From: Rheinheimera pleomorphica
GTDB lineage: Bacteria > Pseudomonadota > Gammaproteobacteria > Enterobacterales > Alteromonadaceae
Assembly (NCBI RefSeq): GCF_011634895.1
Contig: NZ_SIRR01000005.1
Span: 186,001 to 250,000, forward strand
DNA length: 64,000 bases
Reading direction: 5' to 3'
How positions within the stretch are numbered: position 1 is the first letter of the stretch; every line of letters starts with the position of its first letter. Under the pieces are notes generated by a model. It ran no database searches and had not been told where the DNA came from. It saw only the letters and a program-made list of their open reading frames with translations. This document shows positions 53,881-63,510 of the stretch, piece after piece. A program made the translations under genes and the position numbers.

Positions 53881-54930
53881 ATGCCGTTTGTTAGCTTGCA
53901 ATCGTTATTACGCTTTAATCTGTATTACTGGCTGGCCATTTTTTCGCTGGGCCTGCTTAGCTCCTGGCATGGTGCTGTTTTGCATGACAAACCTTATGAG
54001 TGGCGTTATCTGCCGATGATGCTGGCCAGTGATCTGGTTGCGATGCTAATGACAGCCATACTGGTGATCTGGACGTATCAGCGGTTGTTACAACATACCT
54101 TTAGTAACTGGCAACTATTGCCCGGCGTGGCCCTGTTGGCAGCACTTTACATACCGGCAGAAAACGCTTTCTGGCTGCTGCTGTGGGACAAAGAGATTGT
54201 CGATATTCGTATGCTGATAGGTAATCTGGATACGTCAGTACTGGCGTTTTTTGTCTGGACCGCCTGCTATCTCACGGTATTACTGCACCAAAAACAACTG
54301 CAGCGGCTGGCACAAACCAGTGAACTGAGTCAAAAAATCCAGCAGTTGGAGCTACAGGCGCTAAGCCATCAGCTTAATCCACATTTTACCTTTAATGCGT
54401 TAAATTCTGTCTGTGCCCTGCTAGAGGCACAACGCTATGATGACGCTGAAACCATGTCAGAACAACTGGCGACCTTTTTGCGCTATTCCCTGAGCAAGTC
54501 ACCCGACAGCCTGGTACAACTGGCCGATGAACTGGCTGCCATTAACGCCTACCTGCAACTGCAAAAAACCCGTTTTGGTGACAAATTAAAAGTAGACTGG
54601 CAAATTGATGACAGCTTAAAACACCAGCGTATTCCTGCTTTACTGTTGCAGCCACTGGTTGAAAACGCCATCAAATATGCCGTAGCCACCAACAAACAAG
54701 GCGCCACTATTACCATCGGCGGTGTACGCGAACACAACAGCCTGCATTTGTGTGTCAGTGACGATGGGCCTGGCTCACAGTTACAGACAAACTGCGGCGG
54801 CGCCGGCGTCGGGCTGGATAATATCCGTAACCGGCTGCGTCAGCACTTTGGTGAGCAGGCCAGTTTAGCCATCGGCGCCAGCCCGCATGGTTTTAAAGTT
54901 GATATCTGTTTACCATGGCAAACCGCATGA
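53881..54930 (+). CDS. LytS-type sensor histidine kinase (first of pair)
   Basis: A 349-aa inner-membrane kinase with about four hydrophobic segments in residues 10-140. A coiled coil leads to the His_kinase (PF06580-type) box with His168 in LSHQLNPHFTFNALNS. The ATPase domain is intact: N-box LLLQPLVENAIKYAV and glycine boxes VSDDGPG and GAGVGLDNIRNRL. The start at 53881 is chosen because GGGG lies six bases upstream; a TTG four codons earlier is not needed. It overlaps the next kinase and belongs to a three-gene operon. Confidence 0.93.
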   Translation: MPFVSLQSLLRFNLYYWLAIFSLGLLSSWHGAVLHDKPYEWRYLPMMLASDLVAMLMTAILVIWTYQRLLQHTFSNWQLLPGVALLAALYIPAENAFWLLLWDKEIVDIRMLIGNLDTSVLAFFVWTACYLTVLLHQKQLQRLAQTSELSQKIQQLELQALSHQLNPHFTFNALNSVCALLEAQRYDDAETMSEQLATFLRYSLSKSPDSLVQLADELAAINAYLQLQKTRFGDKLKVDWQIDDSLKHQRIPALLLQPLVENAIKYAVATNKQGATITIGGVREHNSLHLCVSDDGPGSQLQTNCGGAGVGLDNIRNRLRQHFGEQASLAIGASPHGFKVDICLPWQTA

Positions 54931-56009
54931 GCAACATAGCTCAGCAGCAAGGGTTAGCCCGTTTCTGGTATTGGCATCTGCTGTACTGGCTAAGTTATTT
55001 GCTGGTGAAGTACACGCATCTGGTCATTTTGGTGCCGCTGCAGGATGAAGCCGCCTGGCCGTATTTAGCCATCTACAGTCTGGTCACAATGATTAATCTG
55101 ACGGTAACCGGCCTGCTCGGACAACATGAATTACTGCAGCCACGTCCGCTACTGCAGCAACTTAAACGGCTGCTGTTGGTGCTGCTGCCGCTGTGGCTGG
55201 CGATGGTGGTGCTGCGGCAATACCTGGTGCTAACCTATGCCTCTGATACATTGCAGAATGTCAGCTCAGTGCTGAAGTACTTTCTGGCGTTTTCCTTGGT
55301 GCTGTTGCCGCTGGCAGGCTGGTTGGCTGTATTTATGCTGATTAAAACCAATCAGTTACACTATGCCAGTGTGCTACAACAACAACAGCTGGCAAAGCAG
55401 GCCCGTCAGGCCAGATTAAAAGTACTGCGCTATCAGTTAAATCCGCACTTTATGTTTAACACCCTCAATGCGCTTAATTCGCTGATTGTGCAGCGCAGTG
55501 GCGCGGCAGCAGAGCAACTGATTGAGCATTTATCTACTTACCTGCGCCATTCGTTAAAAAACCAACAGGACGAATTTATTCCGTTGCAGCACGAGCTAGA
55601 TGCATTGGCCGCCTATCTGGCGATACAGCAAGTGCGCTTTGGTTCGCGGTTACAGCTGAACTGGCAATTGCCTGCGCAGTTGCCCGCATTACAATTTCCG
55701 CCCTTACTGCTACAGCCGCTGGCAGAAAATGCCATTCAACACAGCGTAGCAGAACACGCTGGTGATATTTGTTTGCAGATCAGTGTTGCGCTGGTCTCCG
55801 ACAATCTGATCATTACGCTGGCACAGCAAGGTGCCGATGCGCACGCTGGCTGGCCCGATCCCCGGCAACCGGCTAATCTGATTAATCTGGCCGAACGGCT
55901 GCAACTGCTGTTTGGCGCTGCCGCCGGCTTAACGCTCAGCCACAGCGCCAGCGGCTTTTACAGCCAGTTACGTATAGCAATGGAGGTATTGCATGACAGC
56001 CGCACTTAA
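54927..56009 (+). CDS. LytS-type sensor kinase with degenerate ATPase domain (second of pair)
   Basis: A 360-aa (364 from 54915) membrane kinase homologue. Four hydrophobic helices (residues 12-140) precede the PF06580 box with His174 in LRYQLNPHFMFNTLNA and an N-box LLLQPLAENAIQHSV. In contrast to its partner, the glycine boxes are lost: the usual D-N/D-G-P-G is QQGAD, and the G-x-G-L-x-N is QPANLINLAERL. ATP binding is doubtful, so it may be a pseudokinase. The ATG at 54927 overlaps the previous stop (ATGA); an ATG 4 codons earlier is the alternative. Confidence 0.88.
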   Translation: MSNIAQQQGLARFWYWHLLYWLSYLLVKYTHLVILVPLQDEAAWPYLAIYSLVTMINLTVTGLLGQHELLQPRPLLQQLKRLLLVLLPLWLAMVVLRQYLVLTYASDTLQNVSSVLKYFLAFSLVLLPLAGWLAVFMLIKTNQLHYASVLQQQQLAKQARQARLKVLRYQLNPHFMFNTLNALNSLIVQRSGAAAEQLIEHLSTYLRHSLKNQQDEFIPLQHELDALAAYLAIQQVRFGSRLQLNWQLPAQLPALQFPPLLLQPLAENAIQHSVAEHAGDICLQISVALVSDNLIITLAQQGADAHAGWPDPRQPANLINLAERLQLLFGAAAGLTLSHSASGFYSQLRIAMEVLHDSRT

Positions 56010-56736
56010 GGTGGTTATTGCTGACGATGAGCCATTGGCAATTAGCAATCTGAAAGCCAAACTGGCGGTCTATCCAAATCTGCAAATAGTGGATTGTTTT
56101 GACAATGGCGATGACACCCTGCAGTTTTTACAAACGGCCGCCGACATTGACATCGTGTTTCTCGATATTCAGATGCCCGGCATTAAAGGTATCGATATTC
56201 TGCAGCAAGCAGGTAAAAGCTCTGCGATGAGCAAACCGTTGTTTATTCTGGTGACGGCCTATGAGCAGTTTGCCTTCCCGGCGTTTGAACACTTTGCGTT
56301 TGACTATTTACTCAAACCGGTATCGCGCCAACGTCTGGCGCAAACGCTGCTGGACGCCCGCACCGCACTGGATAAGCAACCCGATCAGCCACTTGCCCCG
56401 CCAGTAAATAAACTCACCTTTAAAACCGGTGGTTCAACCTTATTGCTCGATGACATTGAGATTATGCTGATTGAAGCTGCTGGCAACTATATGTGTATTC
56501 ATACTTTGCATGAAACCCTGATCATCCGTGAAACAATGAAAGAGTTGTTACAGCGCCTGCCAAAACAATTTGTCCAGGTACACCGCTCCACTTTACTTAA
56601 CCTGCATCATGTCCATAAGTTACAACCGCATAATAACGATTATGAATTTACCCTGACTGACGGTAAAAAGGTCAATGCTTCACGCCGCTATAAGCTGAAC
56701 TGGGCCGACCAACTGAGCGCTTTGCCGCAAAATTAA
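55993..56736 (+). CDS. LytTR-family response regulator
   Basis: A 247-aa regulator. The receiver domain (1-~120) has Asp11-Asp12 and phospho-acceptor Asp58 (VFLDIQMPG), with the conserved Lys in LLKPVS. The LytTR DNA-binding domain follows (~140-240: MLIEAAGNYMCIHT, FVQVHRSTLLNLHHV, VNASRRY). It overlaps the upstream kinase by 17 bp, so all three genes are co-translated. The target is unknown. Confidence 0.93.
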   Translation: MTAALKVVIADDEPLAISNLKAKLAVYPNLQIVDCFDNGDDTLQFLQTAADIDIVFLDIQMPGIKGIDILQQAGKSSAMSKPLFILVTAYEQFAFPAFEHFAFDYLLKPVSRQRLAQTLLDARTALDKQPDQPLAPPVNKLTFKTGGSTLLLDDIEIMLIEAAGNYMCIHTLHETLIIRETMKELLQRLPKQFVQVHRSTLLNLHHVHKLQPHNNDYEFTLTDGKKVNASRRYKLNWADQLSALPQN

Positions 56737-56755
56737 GCCACCGTTAGTCACTATC

Positions 56756-56790
56756 TGGCGCCGCCTTATCACTTAGTAACAACGGCGCCA
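56756..56790 (+). terminator. possible hairpin at the end of the LytS/LytTR operon
   Basis: TGGCGCCG (56756-56763) and CGGCGCCA (56783-56790) pair over a 19-nt loop, starting 20 bp after the stop. The arms are perfect, but no T-tract follows, so termination is not certain. Confidence 0.4.
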
Positions 56791-56882
56791 CCTCTTAACC
56801 CAATGCGACTGCAACAGCAGGCCATGACTGCCAGAATACTGTTATGGCAAACGCCATAGTTCCAGTAACAGAGGACAGCATC

Positions 56883-57221
56883 ATGAAAACCGCACTTTTA
56901 TTCGCAGTATCTCTGGCCAGTGCCAGTATGGCAGTACCGGCTTTTGCCGGCGATTATCAAAAAAACAGCTACCTGTACAACGCCTTGGTACAAGTTTGTA
57001 CTGAAACGGCGGCAGATGACCGCTTAGGCTTGCATAAAACGTTAAAGTCGTACCATATCCGTAAGCAGGATGCGGTAGAGAAAATTGTTTGTAATGGTCA
57101 GCAACTGATGGACTTTGCCCGCGCTAACCAGGCGGTTAAAGTCACCCGCATGCTGCAACCTTATGAAGACCGCATCAAAGGCCGGGTCAGTATTCAGGAT
57201 ATCGCTGCGGCGGCAAATTAA
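56883..57221 (+). CDS. DUF3718-like exported protein
   Basis: A 112-aa exported protein (signal MKTALLFAVSLASASMAVPAFA). The mature chain has two cysteines (VQVCTE and KIVCNGQ) that could form a disulfide, and the pattern KSYHIRKQDAVEKIVCNGQQLMDFA is typical of the DUF3718 family common in Alteromonadales. Function unknown. The start is fixed by GAGGACAG upstream; a 13-codon extension is rejected. A strong terminator follows the stop. Confidence 0.82.
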   Translation: MKTALLFAVSLASASMAVPAFAGDYQKNSYLYNALVQVCTETAADDRLGLHKTLKSYHIRKQDAVEKIVCNGQQLMDFARANQAVKVTRMLQPYEDRIKGRVSIQDIAAAAN

Positions 57222-57242
57222 CCGCCAGCACCTTAGGACAGG

Positions 57243-57281
57243 TTACGGGACAGCAGGACACTGCTTGTCCCGTAATATTTT

Positions 57282-57282
<1 letters not shown>
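57243..57282 (+). terminator. strong intrinsic terminator after the DUF3718 gene
   Basis: TTACGGGACA (57243-57252) pairs with TGTCCCGTAA (57266-57275). An inner GCAG/CTGC pairing continues the stem around GACA, and TATTTTT follows. It also lies at the end of the convergent kdsA gene. Confidence 0.92.
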
Positions 57283-58536
<1,254 letters not shown>

Positions 58537-58584
58537 AAATTTATCCTTTTTCGTAATAAAACAGCCAGCGTAAGCTGGCTGCGG

Positions 58585-60144
58585 TTAGTCTTCGCTGTCC
58601 GGGTATTTTTGCAGTATTGCCTCCAGTTTGTCGACCCGCTGCTTAAATATTTCTACCAGCTTAGGGTCAAACTGCTTGCCAGACTCATTGTCGATATGGG
58701 CCATAACCTGTTCTAAACTCCAGGCTGATTTATAACAGCGCCGGTGGCGTAAGGCGTCATAAACATCCGCCAGTGCAGCAATACGACCATAAATATGAAT
58801 GTCTTCGCCTTTTTTACCGGCAGGGTAGCCCGTGCCATCCCATTTTTCATGGTGGTCCTGTGCAATAACGGCACCGGCCTGAATAATACTGCGTTTGGAG
58901 TTTTTTAAAATTTCATAGCCGATACTGGCGTGGGTTTTCATCACTTCCCACTCCTGGCCCTGTAACTTGGCAGGCTTATTTAAAATACCATCAGGTATGC
59001 CGACCTTGCCAACATCGTGCAAAGGCGCAGCAAACATCAGCCGTTCAGCTTCTTCTTCTTCCAGGCCATAGGCTTTGGCCAGCTCATAACAAATAAAAGC
59101 CACACGCTTTACATGGTTACCGGTTTCGATAGAGCGATGCTCGACGGCTTCACTTAAGCGGTAAACAATTTCACGCTGGGTGTCTTCAATTTCATGCTGC
59201 AATTGCACGTTTTCGTAGGCAATCTGTACATTTTGCGAGAACAGCTCAATCAGTTTTTTCTGGCTGTCAGTCATAACGCCTGGTAAGCCAGAAATATACA
59301 GCAAGGAGCCATGGGTAAATTTACTGGTGCAATACGCCACCAAATAATTATCCCGGTACACTATACCGCGTGATTTTAGTGCAACCTCAAAGGCTTCAAG
59401 TAACTCTGGCGCCAGTACTTCCTGCACCGGTTTACCTTCCTGGCGTTCAAACTCGCCCTGGCCGGCAAATACCACCAGCTTATGCGGATCAGACACCTCG
59501 CCGCTGATATTACCCGCGACCATCGACGAGCTGACCAGCAACGCATTTTCATCACAGCCCAAAATTGACGTCAGTTGCTGCAACACGCCATCAATAAACT
59601 GCTCCATCGAGTGCGATGAAAACAAATCGGCCGAGGCATTAATAATTTTCTCTAAGCCCTGCCGACTTTGCTCCAGGGACAAAATATCGCGGTATGAACG
59701 CAGACTGGACATAATCACGGTAAATAACTTTTGCGCGGTAAGTTCGGTTTTAGATTTGTAGTCATTAATATCGTAATTAATAATGACCTGCCGCTCCGGC
59801 GCTTGCCCCGGCTGGCCGGTGCGCAAAATAATACGCACGTGGTCATTGTGCAACTGCTCACGGATATAACGGGCCACCAATAAACCGGCATCGTCGGTTT
59901 CCATTACCACGTCCAGCAGCATAATGGCGGCGTCAGGATGTTGCTCGATAAGCTGTTTCGCTTCAGCACCGGAATAGGCACTAAAAAAACTCAGGTTTTT
60001 GCCCTGAAAGGTAAAATCGCTCAGTGCCAGCTTGGTAACGGCATGGACTTCCGGTTCATCATCAACAATCAGAATCTTCCAGCTGCCATGCAGTGTTTGC
60101 TCAACCTGTTCCGGCTCTTCAGCAAATAAAAAATCATCAGTCAT
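58585..60144 (-). CDS. HD-GYP response regulator (cyclic di-GMP phosphodiesterase type)
   Basis: A 519-aa regulator. Its receiver domain (~20-150) has Asp28-Asp29 and phospho-acceptor Asp78 (IMLLDVVME), joined to a ~170-residue linker resembling DUF3369. The HD-GYP domain occupies ~330-519: HDVGKVGIP, then HHEKWDGTGYP with the GYP triad intact, so cyclic di-GMP hydrolysis is likely. The gene sits between prmC and sirB2, a slot normally without a regulator in this conserved block. No kinase is adjacent. Confidence 0.93.
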   Translation of the reverse strand: MTDDFLFAEEPEQVEQTLHGSWKILIVDDEPEVHAVTKLALSDFTFQGKNLSFFSAYSGAEAKQLIEQHPDAAIMLLDVVMETDDAGLLVARYIREQLHNDHVRIILRTGQPGQAPERQVIINYDINDYKSKTELTAQKLFTVIMSSLRSYRDILSLEQSRQGLEKIINASADLFSSHSMEQFIDGVLQQLTSILGCDENALLVSSSMVAGNISGEVSDPHKLVVFAGQGEFERQEGKPVQEVLAPELLEAFEVALKSRGIVYRDNYLVAYCTSKFTHGSLLYISGLPGVMTDSQKKLIELFSQNVQIAYENVQLQHEIEDTQREIVYRLSEAVEHRSIETGNHVKRVAFICYELAKAYGLEEEEAERLMFAAPLHDVGKVGIPDGILNKPAKLQGQEWEVMKTHASIGYEILKNSKRSIIQAGAVIAQDHHEKWDGTGYPAGKKGEDIHIYGRIAALADVYDALRHRRCYKSAWSLEQVMAHIDNESGKQFDPKLVEIFKQRVDKLEAILQKYPDSED

Positions 60145-60232
60145 TCACTTCTTCCTTGGCTGTCATAGCAAATTGCAAACGCTGAATTAGTTATATGCCG
60201 GATCGATAACGCGGTCAAAGAAAAAGCCATAA

Positions 60233-61063
60233 TTACGCTGATAAACACCCACCGCTGATACGCCAGTTGTTGCCATAATCACGTTTTGAACTAACTTCAG
60301 TAAAACCAGCATCTTGCAATAACCGGCACACCGCATCCGCCTGATCATAGCCATGTTCCAGGTATAGCCAACCATTGGGGTTCAGGTGCTGTGTGGCTTG
60401 TTGCACGATATGGCGGATATCGGCCAGGCCGTGTTGCGCTGCCGTCAGCGCGCTGATGGGTTCATAACGCAGCGCGCTAAGATGGCTGTCATCCGGGTCG
60501 ATATAAGGCGGGTTGGAGACAATAAGATCAAAACGCTGGCCGGCCAGGGCACTGAACCAGTTACTGTGCAGCACGCGGCAATTACTGATATTAAGCTGCT
60601 CCCGGTTGTGCTCGGCCAGCTGCACCGCATCAGCAATATAATCCACCGCTGTTAATTGCCACTGCGGTTTATTGTGTGCCAACGCCAACGCAATGGCGCC
60701 GGTGCCGGTGCCTAAATCCAGTACTTTGGCCTGTGCCGGTAAACGCAGGCTAAGCGCCTGCTCTACCAGCAGCTCGGTATCTGGTCTGGGGATCAGTGTG
60801 CTGGGGGCCACGTTAAGCTGTAAATCAAAGAAGTGCCAATAACCAAACAGATAGGCCAGTGGCTGGCCCTGTAAACGCTTCTCAAGCAAGTCGCCGAGCG
60901 CATCAAGTTCAGCCGCGCTGAGCTCGCGCTCAGGGTAACTGTATAAATAACTATTGCTGGCCTTTAGCACATGGCACAGGCACAGGCGGGCTTCAATATC
61001 GGCGGTTTGGCTGACCGCCATCAGCTGCAACTGTGCCCGCTTTTGCCACTGCGCCAGCTGCAC
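60233..61063 (-). CDS. prmC: peptide chain release factor N5-glutamine methyltransferase
   Basis: A 276-aa SAM-dependent enzyme that methylates the GGQ glutamine of RF1 and RF2. The N-terminal helical substrate domain is followed by the SAM fold with VLDLGTGTGAIALALA and the catalytic NPPY motif (SNPPYIDPDD). It starts immediately after the stop of prfA, whose product is its substrate, so the operon joins enzyme and target. The 88-bp gap after its stop shows no gene. Confidence 0.96.
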   Translation of the reverse strand: MQLAQWQKRAQLQLMAVSQTADIEARLCLCHVLKASNSYLYSYPERELSAAELDALGDLLEKRLQGQPLAYLFGYWHFFDLQLNVAPSTLIPRPDTELLVEQALSLRLPAQAKVLDLGTGTGAIALALAHNKPQWQLTAVDYIADAVQLAEHNREQLNISNCRVLHSNWFSALAGQRFDLIVSNPPYIDPDDSHLSALRYEPISALTAAQHGLADIRHIVQQATQHLNPNGWLYLEHGYDQADAVCRLLQDAGFTEVSSKRDYGNNWRISGGCLSA

Positions 61064-62155
61064 TTAGCGGTTCTCGTCGGCCAGTGCGGCTAACAAATCG
61101 GCCTGATGCTCATGTTTAAGGGGTTCAAGCACCTGATCCAGATCGCCTTCCATCACCTCATTCAAGCGGTAAATAGTCAGGTTTATCCGGTGGTCGGTTA
61201 GACGGCCCTGCGGGAAGTTATAAGTACGAATGCGCTCTGAGCGATCGCCACTGCCCACCAGTGAGCGGCGGGTTGACTCTTCCGCTAAGCGGCGTTTCTC
61301 ATCTTCGGCCGCCTGAATGCGCGATTGCAGCACACTCATGGCACGGGCGCGGTTTTTATGTTGTGAGCGTTCGTCCTGACATTCGACGACAATACCCGTA
61401 GGTAAGTGAGTAATACGAATCGCCGAATCTGTACGGTTAACGTGCTGACCACCTGCGCCCGAGGCGCGGTAGGTGTCTACTTTTAAATCAGCCGGGTTAA
61501 TTTCTATTGCTTCGCTTTCCGGAATTTCCGGCATTATCGCCACCGTACAGGCGGAAGTATGCACCCGGCCCTGCGATTCGGTCGCCGGCACCCGCTGCAC
61601 GCGGTGGCCACCGGATTCAAACTTCAGCGTACCGTAAGCGCCTTCGCCCTGCACACTGGCAATAATTTCTTTATAACCACCATGCTCGCCATCGCTGGCG
61701 CTGATCACTTCCAGCTTCCAGCGGCGTTTTTCGGCAAAGCGGCTGTACATACGAAAGACGTCACCGGCAAAAATAGCCGCTTCATCACCACCGGCGCCGG
61801 CTCGAATTTCAATAAAGCAGCTGTTATTGTCATTCGGATCTTTGGGCAGCAATAAGATCTGCAGTTCTTTGTCCAGTTGCTCGATGCGTTCTTTGGCCGT
61901 TTTATACTCTTCCTGCGCCATTTCGCGCATCTCAGGATCGCTGTCTTTTTGCATCTCTTCAGCCGAGGCTAAATCCTGCTGCGCCTGCTGGTAATCGGCA
62001 AAGGCTTTGCTGATATCTTCCAGTTGGCTGTACTCTTTTGACAGTTCGCGAAATTTAGTTTGATCGCTTATCACGGAGGCATCGCTTAACAGCGCCTGCA
62101 CTTCTTCGTAGCGCTCAGCGAGGCCCTCCAGCTTACGGTATACCGATTCTTTCAT
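61064..62155 (-). CDS. prfA: peptide chain release factor 1
   Basis: A 363-aa RF1 that recognises UAA and UAG and releases the finished protein. The GGQ catalytic motif is in [20 protein letters not shown], and the stop-codon-recognition PxT region lies in [21 protein letters not shown]. The N-terminal helical domain and the C-terminal [18 protein letters not shown] are standard. It starts 18 bp after hemA and abuts prmC. Confidence 0.98.
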   Translation of the reverse strand: MKESVYRKLEGLAERYEEVQALLSDASVISDQTKFRELSKEYSQLEDISKAFADYQQAQQDLASAEEMQKDSDPEMREMAQEEYKTAKERIEQLDKELQILLLPKDPNDNNSCFIEIRAGAGGDEAAIFAGDVFRMYSRFAEKRRWKLEVISASDGEHGGYKEIIASVQGEGAYGTLKFESGGHRVQRVPATESQGRVHTSACTVAIMPEIPESEAIEINPADLKVDTYRASGAGGQHVNRTDSAIRITHLPTGIVVECQDERSQHKNRARAMSVLQSRIQAAEDEKRRLAEESTRRSLVGSGDRSERIRTYNFPQGRLTDHRINLTIYRLNEVMEGDLDQVLEPLKHEHQADLLAALADENR

Positions 62156-62173
62156 GGTGTTTTATATGCCTGA

Positions 62174-63421
62174 TTACAGATCTAACAAGGTGTTGATCAT
62201 ATTTTGTTTATTCAGTTGTTCGTCCTGCACTAACTGACGAATGGCCTTGGTTGGGCTGTGCATCAGCCGGTTACTCAGTTTCGTTGAGAATTCTGCCAGC
62301 ACTTTTTCCGCATCCTGTCCCGCCGCCAGCTGATTAACCGCTTTTGCCAGTAATTCGGTGCGGATAAGTTCACAGCGCTGGCGATAATCGCGCACCCAGT
62401 CTACGCTGCCCTGTAACGTCAGCCACTGGGAAAACTCTGCCGCGCCAACACTGATCATTTGCTTTGCCTGTTCGGCAGCTTGTTGGCGGCTGCTAAGATT
62501 TTGCGCCACTATCGACTGCAAATCATCGACGGTATATAAATAGGCATCTTCCAGTTCGGCCACTTGCTGCTCGATATCACGTGGTACCGCTAAATCTACC
62601 AGAAACATGGGCTTATGCTTTCTCAGCTTCAGGGCTTGCTCAACCATGCCTTTGCCGACAATAGGTAAAGTACTGGCGGTGGAGCTTATCACTATGTCAG
62701 CATCAACCAACTGCTGCGGCACCTGCGATAAGGTAATCGCCGACGCCGAAAACTGACCGGCCAGCTGCACAGCACGCTCATAAGTACGGTTAGCCACCGT
62801 TAACTGCGCGGCGCCTTGTTCCTGTATATGCTTAGCCACCAGCTCGATGGTTTCGCCGGCACCTATCAACAGCACCCGCACCTTCGCCAGGTTGCCAAAT
62901 ATTTGTCTGGCCAGGCTGACAGCAGCAAAAGCGACCGACACCGCATTAGCACCAATGTCGGTTTCTGTGCGTACTTGCTTGGCCACAGCAAAGGTTTTTT
63001 GAAACAAGCGCTCAAACTGCGGGTTTACTGTACCGGCATTGCGTGCCTGGTTATACGCCTGCTTTACCTGCCCCAAAATTTGTGGCTCGCCCAGCACTAA
63101 TGAATCCAAACCAGCGGCCACCTGCATCAGGTGCTCAGCGGCAGCATTGTCCTGGTGCAAATACAAATGCGGTTGCAGTTCGGCGGCATTTAACGCATGA
63201 AATTGCGCCAGCCAGCTAATTACCTGTTCCGCTTGGCTGGTACTGCCGTTAAAATACAATTCAGTGCGGTTACAGGTAGATAAAATCACCGCATCTGAAA
63301 TACTGGTTTGTGTGGTCAGCTCGCGCAAGGCTTCAGGCAACTGCTCAGGCGCGAAAGCAACTTGTTCACGCAGGGCCACCGGTGCCGTTTTATGATTAAT
63401 GCCGAGTGCAAAAATGGCCAT
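62174..63421 (-). CDS. hemA: glutamyl-tRNA reductase
   Basis: A 415-aa enzyme that reduces Glu-tRNA to glutamate-1-semialdehyde, the first step of C5 haem synthesis. The catalytic Cys50 is in LSTCNRTELY at the usual number. The NADPH domain contains LLIGAGETIELVAKH and the dimerisation helix is C-terminal. The start MAIFALGINHKTAPV is the normal family start; an ATG four codons upstream exists. The gene is divergent from lolB, as in E. coli. Confidence 0.96.
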   Translation of the reverse strand: MAIFALGINHKTAPVALREQVAFAPEQLPEALRELTTQTSISDAVILSTCNRTELYFNGSTSQAEQVISWLAQFHALNAAELQPHLYLHQDNAAAEHLMQVAAGLDSLVLGEPQILGQVKQAYNQARNAGTVNPQFERLFQKTFAVAKQVRTETDIGANAVSVAFAAVSLARQIFGNLAKVRVLLIGAGETIELVAKHIQEQGAAQLTVANRTYERAVQLAGQFSASAITLSQVPQQLVDADIVISSTASTLPIVGKGMVEQALKLRKHKPMFLVDLAVPRDIEQQVAELEDAYLYTVDDLQSIVAQNLSSRQQAAEQAKQMISVGAAEFSQWLTLQGSVDWVRDYRQRCELIRTELLAKAVNQLAAGQDAEKVLAEFSTKLSNRLMHSPTKAIRQLVQDEQLNKQNMINTLLDL

Positions 63422-63510
63422 CACCTGTATCATCAGAGTTGTCAGGGGGCGAATTGTACAAAAAGCCCCAACTTAATAAAAGCTAAGAAAGCTCAGTGAA
63501 GGACTTTAGT

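Noticed and set aside
60145..60232. Possible extra small gene between prmC and the HD-GYP gene
   Set aside because: A short minus-strand frame overlaps the 3' end of prmC in another frame and extends into the gap. It has no ribosome site or family pattern, and most of it is prmC shadow.
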